From NCBI GenBank assembly GCA_944989445.1, contig CALYLW010000127.1:1274494-1338493 (forward strand): 64,000 bases of DNA. Reading direction: 5' to 3'. Position 1 is the first letter of the stretch, and the number at the start of each line of letters is the position of its first letter. The stretch comes from Ampullaceana balthica (taxonomy: Eukaryota > Mollusca > Gastropoda > Lymnaeidae). Of the stretch, positions 33,769 through 45,235 are shown piece after piece. The position numbers were made by a program, and so were the translations under genes. The notes under the pieces were generated by a model. The model had not been told where the DNA came from and did not search any database. It saw only the letters and a list, made by a program, of their open reading frames with translations.

Positions 33769-34879
33769 GTATATATATATATATACATATATATATACTT
33801 AAAGTCTGTAAAACTTTAAGCATGTGAAAAATGATTTTAAAAAATGAAAACTCAATAAAGAATAAATGTGTTTTTTTGTCAGTAAAGAAAACTTGTTTTA
33901 TGTACGAGATGATAAATACACACAAAATTATTTTTTTTAAAACTTTGTCCGCAAATTTCCATTATTTAAGTTTATAAATGAAAAAATCATATCTTATAAG
34001 GCAATAATACAGGTATATAGTCCTATTTTGTCAAATTTATTAGTCTGTTTTATAATGTTAAGTCAGTCACTACTTATCAATAGGGTAATTAGAGATGTTT
34101 CAGATATTTTTATTAAGATATCTTTAGTTACTTATCACTGAGCTGTAGTAATAGATTCCTGCATTTATATTAATAATTACAGCGAAGCAAAGTTTGTCAC
34201 TATTGAATCATGTTGTAGTTTACTTTAAGCAAATAGAGGATATAAGGTCGAACCCGAGTCATTTATTACGGCAATTAATTATTAAAATATCATTTTAATT
34301 ATTCAAAATGAATTAAAGGAGACTCACATACCAGCGCAGTATTATTAGTGATAATGAATGTGTAATTTGATTTATTTTATATAGCAAATACTATCATGCT
34401 AAGCATTTTTGAAACTATACACAGTATGAGTAAACTATTCAGGTGTTGGTAGATTAGATTACTATGATAAATAGTATGTTTGTGATACAGCACACTTTAA
34501 AAAAATTGTATTTGCAGTTATTAATTTTATAGCTATCGTATTTTCCCCTTCTGTGTAAGAAAATATATTTTAAAATCTACAAGTTATTGTTTGCTTTTTT
34601 CTGATTTTAAATTAATTTTTAAGTTGTTATTTTTTTAATTTAATCAGGTATCAGTATTTGGAGATAGGTACTTATTTATATCAGTGAACTCTCCGTATAC
34701 TTATTTACAGTCCAACTGGAGAAGCGTGGAGAAACACGTTGTACTTGGATTTAAGTTGTCATGTTGGCTGTATGTCAAATGATTGATGACCAAGTGTTAA
34801 ATGCCAAATAAAAGAAGGTAACAATGAATTTTAAAAAAATTTACTAAAATGTTTGTATCAAATCACACATTTCATGAAG
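33769..34879. other. Intergenic, nothing recognised
   Basis: A+T-rich sequence after an (AT)n tract. No credible coding or RNA gene. Confidence 0.5.
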
Positions 34880-35876
34880 CAGGGTGTCCACCGAAGTCGG
34901 AAAGTCGATTTTAGTCGGATGAATTTTGTGGTCGGTAAGTCGGATTTTGGTCTGATAACGATCCCGGTCGGATAAACAAAAACCGGTAGGATAAACGTTC
35001 CTCGGGTCGGATAAAAGATATAAATATAATGAATTACGAAGCTCACGTGCACATTGTTGTGGTTTGGAAATACCAATAGTTCGCAGCGGTATAAAAACTG
35101 TTGTTTACCTAGACAGAGTCCCCTGTCCATATCGATAATCATATCGTATATATCTATAGTTTTATTTTATTTTAAATGTGTGTTTAAACAACAAAGTCAA
35201 AAAACTAAACTTGATACAAACAAATTACAGATATTAAACAAAATAATTCTCGTTAAAGATGGCATTGTAAACATTAAGTTGCACTGTGATTGAAACAGAT
35301 AGAAATTGTGAAATTACTTTCGCTTAGCCATAGTATAGATCTAGTTCTAGTAACGCGTATAGTAATTAGTGTATTATACTAGATCTAGATATCATATTAG
35401 GATTTGGTTAAAATATATCATGATCTGAGTAAATAATAGATATGTATCCCCAACTATTAACTAGATTCTAGTTAGTTAAATGGTTACAATTTAAAGTGTG
35501 TGTTAACTAACATTTATTAGGGTAGGCTGCAGTAGGCAAATTCTTGACTAAAGTCTTAAGACTAGTTTACTTTTTGTCAGTTTAATTTTGTTCCTTACTT
35601 CACTATCCAGATATTGACAATTTGTATACTATTACAAAAACAGTATCAATCCCTCAACATGAATTGTTTATTTTAATTCAGACTAGGTTAAAAGACACTT
35701 CTTACTCCTGAGTGGCTTGAACAACTAAGTGTTAACATACATACCGCAAGTTAAATTTTTACTTGTCGAATATATACTTTTACTTGTCCGAATATAACTT
35801 TTACTTGTCGTTGGGATGGTAGGATTTTTTGGTGGCTGGTAGGATTTTTTTGGACCAGATTTGGGTGGACACCCTG
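34880..35876. mobile_element. Palindromic-ended element, about 1 kb, unclassified
   Basis: CAGGGTGTCCACC at the left and GGTGGACACCCTG at the right are a perfect 13-bp inverted repeat. TGAAG flanks both ends (34875-34879, 35877-35881). The left interior repeats GTCGGAtaa-type motifs (GTCGGATAAA); the right interior repeats GGTAGGATTTTTT. No transposase frame. Confidence 0.7.
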
Positions 35877-36299
35877 TGAAGTATTTTAAAAGATATTGTT
35901 AATGAGAATTGAATGTCTTTTATTTTCATTAACATGCATTATAAAAAAATTGAAATTATGCAGGCGTTCCCAAATTCAAATTTGTGGATGAGAGGCTATC
36001 TAAAAAATATTTCTTTATTTAAGTAAACAGCACTAATATAACATAAAATGAAAATTTTTTATTTATTCTTTGCACATGACATTTCAGAACCTATTATATG
36101 ATAGTGATGATGACGATGGCTTTCTTCTATAGCGCCATCGCATTAAATATATATTCTATATTTAATGATAGAATTCTGTTCTCCTGCTGTCTTACTTCCA
36201 GTTTAAGTGTTTTGTTTTCTCTTTGAGGATTGGGCTCCCAAGTTTTGTTGCAAGCTTGCATGATAATAAGCAGAATAATCCATGGATTGTAGTATTGTA

Positions 36300-36960
36300 A
36301 AGCTTTTAGTCATTCCTAAAAGCACCTGAGCAAGTCCCCTTAAGGTGTAAGTTTGCTGTCTGACATTTTCACATGCCTCCCCACACGAGCTTGTCTTTGT
36401 AGTGTGAGCTTGCTATCAAGTATGAGGGATTTTTGTCCTGCCACCTCATGCCTAAAATGTTTGTTGTATGTGGAGATGGTTATGATGGCTAGCAAGTATG
36501 CTGTACATCGTCTACAAACCACCAAATAGAAGAGATTTTATTTAATTTTGGCTTATTGATATTGACAAGACTGAGAGGCCTTTGCTCATAGGTGTTATCG
36601 GTGGGGTTCTTCCAAATGTAACATTTAATAGGAAATTCGGTTTGTTATCTCATCATCAATGATTAACTGACTGAGAAGAGTGATGACAGATATAGTTGTT
36701 TTTTTAAACAGTTTGGGGGATTCTTTCCCTTTACAGAAATGTTAGGTTCTTTGTAGGCTTTTCCTAAAGCTAGATGTATGTGTGGATCTGTTTTATTGTA
36801 TTGGTGGGAGACAGTGGTTGTCATAGGCCTCAGCAAAGAGATTAAGTATTTGCTGCAGTATTGGTTCCAAGTCTAGCATTAAGATGTAGTCATCAGCTGA
36901 GAAGCTGTTTCATTAACTTTAGTATGACAATAATTCTTCTAAGATGAAGTGGCTGTCCTG
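36300..36960 (-). pseudogene. Degraded LINE RT fragment
   Basis: Minus strand. A palm remnant SADDYILMLDLEP is followed by LFAEAYDNHCL (about 36800-36930), then LLSQLIIDDEITN (about 36650). RHEVAGQKSLILDSKL and QARVGRHVKM appear near 36340-36525 and correspond to the family's WQ-K-P and LRWAGHV-RM segments. Several frames and stops. Confidence 0.6.
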
Positions 36961-37184
36961 TTGTATCTTATGGTAAAAACATTATTGTCAAAAATAGTAT
37001 AGTATAAAATCAGCTTAGCTAAATAGATTTGGAACTAAAAGCACAGCCTTATGCATCATTAATGAAATAAAAAGCCATTATTCACCACACAGAATCCATC
37101 TCATTTGCCCTCACACAATTCTGGAGTTGATATATTATAACTGCAATATCAGGGAGCACACATTTCCATTATTTCCACATATTA

Positions 37185-37400
37185 CAGTGGGGCCCACTTA
37201 ACTCGAGCCCAGTTAACTCGCCAGCTCTATTAAGTCTACGTATTTATGGAGACTGCAAATTCTGTCTTTGTCTTTGCATTTTTGTCAGCGGATGATTCAA
37301 TTTTTTAGTCGCGAGCCCTATTATTTCGAGCACAGATGAGTGGCAAATTTGCATCTAAGTGTAGTTCTCTCGATCTCCATGACCATCGTCATGCATTTTA
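37185..37400. mobile_element. Tigger/pogo-like left end, copy 3
   Basis: TA|CAGTGGGGCCCACTTAACTCG with CAGTTAACTCG, TCTTTGTCTTTGCATTT and GAGCACAGATGAGTG, collinear with the left parts of copies 1 and 2. No right end is seen. The following G+C-richer stretch (37440-37910) could be transposase relic (WEEEEQESTPSSPEV) but I cannot show it. Confidence 0.6.
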
Positions 37401-37909
37401 TTGAAATGGTAGATGTGATTTTTTATAACCAGCTTAACAGTGTTCCACTTGCGATGGCTTGCGTAGATCCATACACATCAAGTGTGCCGTAAATCACAAA
37501 TGTGGAGGTACTCAGGAGGAGTCATATGCGAGTATGCACTCAATCCTGAGTGAGCGCCTGCGGAGTGGTGGTGGGGCCATGTTCACAATGATGAGCCGGT
37601 GCAAATTCCAATAGCCCGTGCTTATGTGAGCTGGCATGGCAACTGGTGTGAGGAAAGAGGATCGCCCCTGCCTGCGCTACTAGGACGTCTGTCAAGGTAA
37701 GACATGTCCTTGCGTGCATCGATCACAAATCCTGGGAGTCCATTGCCGTGGAGCGCACTCTCTGACTGTCCAAAGTTTTGTGAGGGCATTCAAGTTACGG
37801 GACGCGCAGGAGCGAAGAGAGATGAGTCATATGAGAAATGGGAAGAGGAGGAGCAGGAGTCCACACCATCGTCCCCTGAGGTACATCGGATGCCAGATAT
37901 AAATCCTTA

Positions 37910-40900
37910 GAGTAGGAAATCATACATTTTGATTATCCTTCCGTTATTCATTATTAATGCAGTTGATTTTACTTAACTAGGAAGTGCTCAGCACAACAGA
38001 AGTGCAGAGCCCTAGCTTCAGAGTAACGGCATGACAGTACCATGAAAACTACATATGCGTACAAAATAATGATGTTGTTAGAGTAAATATTATTGTTGGT
38101 CTATAGAGAGGAAACATCACCACAGAGTGAGTCAAGTATCAAAATTAATTTCTAGTTGAGGGGAAAAGGCACACATCACTGAATTTAAAGAAGTAGTGTT
38201 TAGGTATTTACCCAACTATTTTGCTTACCCAAACAATATGCTTCAAAAATGAGTATTAAGAGTTAAATATATATATATATTATATTACTGACAGTAAATA
38301 TTGGAATAAAGGACATTGTGTCAGAATTTGTGTATACATTTTTAAATATATGGTACATCTAAGTAAGGCATGTTATTTATCTAAAGCAATCTTTTCTACT
38401 GTGCCTCAACAAGACAGTCTTCATATATCATGTGAGTGGAGAGAAACATACTACAAATTTCCCTTATGATGACTGGCTTATTTAGTGTCTTCTAGCTGCA
38501 TAGGATTGGGCCAACTACATGACTAGCTATCACACACTGACTCGTTTTATAAATCTCTCTAAAGTTTATCATAATCTCTATTGCTGTAATAACCTCCCCT
38601 GACATTAGCAACCAAAATATATAATTCATAGAGATAAGTGTTCATTTTCTCTTTAGAAAGATATAAAATTTCATCCATTATGTAAGAAAGGTAATATATT
38701 TATGTTTTTCATGGTGCCTTCTATGATAAATTAAGCTCTGGGTGTAATGTACTATTGCATTACTGTTTGATTTACTGCTTTATTACATGAAGCGAATTAG
38801 TGCTGATAATAGTTATTACTATATGAGTGTAACTATAACTTGATGATTATCTAGTATGAAAATAACTTCTGCTATGCAAGTTTACTTCCCACCAATAAAC
38901 ACTTAATGGCAAAAAGAGACGGCATATAACTAAATTGCCTCTGGTAACTCTTATTATGTATGTGTAACCAGTAAAAACAGCATTTATAGGAAGAAAAAGC
39001 ACTCATGTGTATGATTCACATGCTATGGTGAATAGTATTTAGCTCTTTAACTCTAATGGACCTAAAGCACAGTATGCGCTCTAATCCTGCACCGCAGATA
39101 AAGTGCGCCTCATTAGCTCTCTTTAGTAATGAACTTATAGTAGTAGAATCTCTCTTCAGTGCGTGAGTAGTAAGTTTAGTCGACTTCCGATACTGTACAC
39201 TGCTGTCGTTTATCGCCAGTGGTTTTCGCAAGTTTTGTGGAAGTGGTTTTACATGTTATATTTTTTGTTTGAACGACAGATGATTTTGCTATACTTCAGG
39301 AAATAGTACTACACTACAGATGGTCTTTTGGATATGTAAAATAACTATTCTGAAAGCCTACCTAAAAGATGAATGTCAGTATAACAAATAATGCTTACGT
39401 TCAGCAATTTTATATTCATAACCAAGTGATTGAATTAATGGGCGAAAGCCTTACAGATATAGGCTAAGTGTACAGTAAACCTTATCAGGATCATAAGAGT
39501 TTAATTAAGTATGGATACTTCAACTGTTGATATTTAGAACGGAAGAAATGTAATTCAGGTTCTTTGCCGTTGACAGTGGCCTTTGATATGTAAAACTTGA
39601 TGACTATTTGTATACTAGTATCTGAAGAAACATGTGGATCATTTATGTTAAGGCTCCATACAGCCTTGATATGTATTTTAAATTGAACACAGTATTACCA
39701 ATAAATAGATAAAGAATTCATATATTATTAAAACTTTATAAGCAGGTGCTGATGCATGGTGAGCCTAGCCCCAACTTGGGTACCATGCTGTACAAGTTTA
39801 TCATTTTGTTAAGTATTACTTTGTATTTCAATTTGTCTCATTCACTATGTGATGTTATTTAATTAATTTAATTGTAAATGGTAGATACAATTGAGTGCTT
39901 AGAGCCTACTATTACAGATAAAATATTCTCATATAGCTGTTCACATGCTGTATAATAACTGTCTTTCTTTGTCATAGAATATGAACTCCTGTACCTCAAA
40001 CTGTGATTATTTTCAAAAGATGCTACTGAAAATTTGTGTGATAGTCTTTAAATTTGTGTATTAACTAAAATGTATTTTTTACTGCTACTTTTTTACAAAC
40101 ACAGTATCTGCACTATTGATTATGTTTAATATTCACATATTAATTACATTGAATTTTAGAGCATAGCTTAATCACGTAGTATCCAACTATATTAAAAAAA
40201 TTGTGCACTTTAAAATGTAATGCTAAATAATGATATATATATTCTTTTTATGTTCTGCCTCAGAACTAGAATGTAACTTATGTAAGAAGTACGTTTACGA
40301 GGTGTATCTTTACGGGAAAAGCTCTCTATGCATCTTTTTATATTTTCAATGAACGTATTAATAATTTTGAATCGAAACTTTGTTCAAATTAAAAATACAT
40401 TTCTATATAACTTATTTTCTCTTTATATTTATATCTGATGCAGTATAAAGCAAGCAAATGAGTGAATGTGAAAATGTCATTTGAGCTTAATAAAATAGGA
40501 TTGGGTGGTTATAATAGAGATGCAACAACTGTGGAGTTTTAATGACTTTATTCCGTATGCAAGAAATAGTATAATTTTAATCTACGTTTTACTCATTACC
40601 TGGGTAAGTTAAATTCTCTAGTCACTAATACTCTAATTCATGTATTGCGTAAAATGAGCTTTCATCTAACTCACCGTAAAACAGTACAAGAATAGCGTTT
40701 GAATAGTAGACTGTATAGTTATTATGTTATTAAATTACAAACTGTAATAATAAAATTTTGTAATTTTTCTAAAGACTCTAAAATCTGCACATATGCTAGA
40801 ACTTTTGAGTCACATCTACTGTCAAATGCAAAAAAATGATATTATTTATAAACGATTTCAGAGTGATGTTGTTTTTAAATCCATAGCTTTGTAACCATGA

Positions 40901-43234
40901 AAAATTAATGCACATTCAGTGAAACCATAAATAAAAATTCTTTGCTTGAATTAAATCATATCAATTAACCATGCTTACAGCATTCCAATAAATCATTTCA
41001 TTTTCATCAGTAAATCCTGAATTTTAGACTAAGTTATTTACATTTACTGTAATGTCCCGCTCTCCCCTGTCCAGAGCTCTTTTAATACAACTTATGCAGC
41101 CTAAATCACGAAAGGCAGCTTAGCCTACATCATGTGCTTCGCATGGCGTTCATTGCTTCATTCAGCAAACTTCATACTCCAAGAGTCAAGATGTTTGTCT
41201 TTTAAAACTTTAGTTCTGTGACCAAGTTCCTCAAAGCCATGCATGCATTTTTCTGTTGTGAACTAAGGCAAAATAATTTATTTCACTCTGACAGCTTACA
41301 ATACTATACTCTATTACTAGTGTGTATTCTCCAAACAAGGACTTTCACTCCATATTGTATTAAAACATTTTAACAAAATGTGTAGGTGTATAAATGAGAG
41401 CAAAACAACAGGGAAAATAAAGACCCTCTATCATTCATACTATGAACTGTCCAGCCTTTGTATAGATTTAAATCATGTTTATATGATTTGTGTGTCAATA
41501 TAAATATGTGTATACCATAAATTATATTTTTAAAAACAACATCTCCCCAAATTAATAGCAGATTAGATTAATAAAATTGATATCGAATTCTGTGACAGGT
41601 GCCATCTTAGTCAATTATAAGGTGCCAATATAAGCAAAGGATGTAAAGATTGAAATGGATTGTGAGGGTATTGGTGTAAATTTGCATAAAGTGATGTCGT
41701 GTACTTTATTCATATGGTATCTACTACATATTTGTAATATAATTTCCCAGAATTAGGATGAGCACAAAGTGTACCCTCTCTAGTCTAGCAATCACAGTGG
41801 GTGGCAAGCGAGGGTGGTTGGGTGTTGAGAGTGAGTTGTGTTCTCTCTTCTTCATGCTGGTGTCTGTGGTCCGTTATTTCCCTTTCTTATGTACTATCAA
41901 TGAGCACACTAGTTATTATATGTACTGAGTTTGCATATTTAATCGTCCTGGTTTAAATGTGTTATTCAAACGACTTTTCTAGACGTCACTCAAATAGAAG
42001 AAAAGTACTGCTTAGTCTACTGTTGGTATTTGAACTAGTAGTAAAAAAATACTGAGATACTATACGGAAACCTGACTGCTTATTTCTTTATAGCATAATA
42101 ATTGTTGCCACTTGATTGATAGTAGGTTATCATGCAGCTAATTTGTACACAACCAGTAGATGCTCCAAAAACACAATTGTGTGTCAAAATGTTACTTTTT
42201 AGCATGAAAATGAAATATATATTGATGGCTAATTAATATACACAACATTTTAAGGGCTCTAGAATATACTTACACTGTACACTAACAGCAGTAGGATGCA
42301 ATTCATTGCGCTGACAATATGCTGATGACCTTGAGCTTCATCACTTTATGACAATTTCAGTGTTACGTAATGTTTTATATATGATGGCTGTACAAAACGT
42401 TGCAGGCAGCCTCTGCTATAGAAGGATTTGATTTGATGCGTGATCATGGCCATGACGACTAGCTCACATCCTCATGTTATGGCTATTTCATATTTGACTT
42501 CCTCATTGCCTGCCAGAGCTTTAAGTACAATTAATGCTGAGCGGGTCTATGGCCTAGTAAAACAAAAAATGATGTATGGTTGATATCATTGTTATACATA
42601 ATCTTGGCAACTAGTGTGCTATACATTAATTATTAGTGCTTCAATTAAAACTAGCAGTATTGTGCAGATCTGTTGTATTAAATGATGTTACATGTTATTA
42701 TGATATACTTTAATGTCATCTTATATCATACGCCTAATATTCTCCTAAAAATTAATATAATGCTAACAGCACACCATGAATTCGGTATTTAACATATCTG
42801 ATTATGCCTTTTCCATCCTTATACACTCACTCTCTGGCATTCAGGGATATCATCCAGACTTAAAATTAGCATTTTATATGATTTGGGGAAAAAATCAATT
42901 AAACATATTCACAACACAATCTTATCATTACAGTAAAAACATCGTCACTGCTTTGAGAAACATCATCACATCACTACAATAAGAGTAAAAATGTTTTTAA
43001 TTTGGAAAAATACATTATAATATACCCTAATCTTTAAGTCCATCTTTATTTCTGTAATTTGATTAAATTTACAACTTAAATCTTTTAGTAAATGTCCAGA
43101 TTTTGATCAATATTTTTAAAATTTAGTTGTCATTTAACTGTTTTGATAATAAAAAATACTTATTCAATCTTTAAAATTTAATTTTATTATCATGAACAAA
43201 CATAATATAACTTCAATTAATAAAAATTTGGAAA
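37910..43234. other. 5.3-kb stretch without recognised gene
   Basis: Uniformly A+T-rich. Open frames are short and unmatched. A weak hAT-tail-like peptide (LSTINAERVYGLVK) lies near 42530, too short to call. ARMC6 C-terminal exons would be expected on the minus strand here but were not recognised. Confidence 0.4.
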
Positions 43235-43793
43235 TACCGTATATACTCGTTCGCAAGCCGACCTTTTTTGGACATCTAGGGGAGAAAGTGGGGGGGTCGG
43301 CTTATGAGCGGGTCATGGTGATTTCTGCATGGATATTGATATCGGTGTTGTTATTGTAGATTATCAATGTCCTTTTCTACATTTTACAAGCTTCGACTGC
43401 TCTATCAGAAGCTATAGATCTAATATATGATAAATCAGCACTTCATTATTTAATCATTGTATTTATTTTTTGGTGAACATTATTAATAAATTGTTTTACA
43501 AATTTTGTTTCAGCAACGAATTTTAATGTACGCGCTTTCGTCACTGTTTACCAAATATAAAAATACGGTAAATCTGCTTAACAAAGAGCAGAAAGACAAA
43601 GATAGCAGTACAAAGTACACAATCATAATGACGATTTAGCTTGTACTTTAAAAAAATATGTACCATAAGCTGTCCTATTATTTTTGGGGCGGGTCGGCTT
43701 GCGATCAGTTATACACTTTTAATACTTTTTCCCTTCGTAAAGTAGGGGGGTCGGCTTATGAACGAACGGGCTATAGAACGAGTACATACGGTA
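43235..43793. mobile_element. Palindromic-ended element (TACCGTATATACTCG type)
   Basis: The left end TACCGTATATACTCGTTCGC with AAGCCGACC is inverted at the right (GTCGGCTTATGAACG...AACGAGTACATACGGTA). The GGGGGGTCGGCTTATGA block occurs in both halves. Length 559 bp, no coding. It lies within the ARMC6-like copy's span. Confidence 0.75.
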
Positions 43794-43859
43794 AGTTCAT
43801 AGCTTTGAAAATTAATTTGCCATGTATTTTTACCTTATCTTTTATGGCACTCTTGAAGC

Positions 43860-43990
43860 ATTGATAATTAAGTGGACTCCACCCCTGTCCATGACCTCCT
43901 GACAAAACTCATCTCGTACAGCAAGACATCCTAATGTTAGGAACAGCTCAGCAGCACAGGCGGGTTGTTTATGTGCTCTATGAAATAGTT
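43860..43990 (-). pseudogene. ARMC6: ARMC6-like downstream exon block
   Basis: CAAELFLTLGCLAVRDEF, then CQEVMDRGGVHLII, matches the family's LAIRNEFCQEV region. A frame change follows before a possible AAG|GTAAAA donor near 43835. Confidence 0.65.
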
Positions 43991-44353
43991 TTCATCATTT
44001 CAATACAAACATACTTTTAATAATTTTTAGAAATACATTTATTACTTTTAATATACAAAAAGTCTTGATTAAATATAGTCCTTGAGAAAGTTTTGCATGT
44101 AAAGAGTTTACAGACTTAATTGTTTCATTACAGGAAACTAATCATCCAGGAATTTTAATGTTGACGTATGTAATATTATAGTAATATTTTTAATGACATA
44201 AAAAAAATTTCTCATCTCTCTCCCTTCCCCTCTCTCTCAGTATTGTTATTTAAATTTGTCTACAATATAGGTGAAACCTATCTATTTACTCACCTCTTCC
44301 TATCCAAAACATAAACATAGGTTTTATATCAAATGAATACTTTTTCAACATAC

Positions 44354-44997
44354 CTTCACATAACTGTAAAATTGCTTTAAATGCTGCACCATCAGTGACT
44401 ATTGTCTTGGCATTTTCATGAGCACTACCAAAAGGTACACGCAAATCATCATCCATGGTCAGGGATCTGAGACAGATAGCTACCTCTTTGATAAGCAATG
44501 CTCTGTTTTATGAAGCGTTAAAATTCAGAGAGAAGAATAATGAGATCTAAATTTATAAACGCTTTTCTATTTCCTTCATGCTTGACACAATTTAATCTCA
44601 CAGCTCTAACAACTGCCTCCAGTAGGACAGGATTTGCCTTAATTGTTTTAAAAATTGTCAATAGCTCTATTACCTCCTGATCTATCAAATCTGTTGTCCA
44701 TTTACATGAGAACAAAGGATCCCAAGACATGAATAAGATTCTCTGAGTCATCCTTATAAACATTCAATGCTTTTAGTAAAATACATACGCTCATTGGAGC
44801 CTGCAGAACCTTCGAGCTAAATCTACATCACATTCTTTTTGAAATATGGCTAAACTATCTAAAATGTCCTCCACGTTGATTGGTTCTTTGTTCACAGGGC
44901 AGATATCTGTTTTAATGAAGCACCACAGATGTCTTTAGTTCCTCGTCTCCAGCAGGTGTATAATGATGAGTCTTTACAATAATATTTAAGTTTACGC
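44354..44997 (-). pseudogene. ARMC6: ARMC6-like central exon block, several frameshifts
   Basis: Open pieces: 44997-44895 (ending in a stop after VVLH), 44894-44796, 44763-44518 and 44498-44354, each in a frame different from its neighbour. Together they cover armadillo repeats of the family in the right order. Confidence 0.75.
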
Positions 44998-45235
44998 CTA
45001 AATACAAATAGAGAAAATAAAATTACATTTTAAAGCTTAATGCAGAGCTGTTTCCAAAGACGACATTTTTATTATACTATTTAACTCTTAATCTATGATC
45101 ACATTACTTAGGAAACGACTGTTTTTGTGCTATTATTGATCTGAACATTTAAAATGAAAATGTGCATCAAAATACATGATTCTCTAGGTAACTGTCAACC
45201 AGTCTGTAAAAAAAAAGTCCTATTATCTGAGCTAA

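Noticed and set aside
42295..42350. QYADD-like peptide resembling an RT active site on the plus strand
   Set aside because: A stop lies immediately upstream in frame, and none of the flanking RT motifs is present.
42500..42570. hAT dimerisation-like peptide LSTINAERVYGLVK
   Set aside because: Too short, no inverted ends or target duplication nearby; chance similarity is possible.
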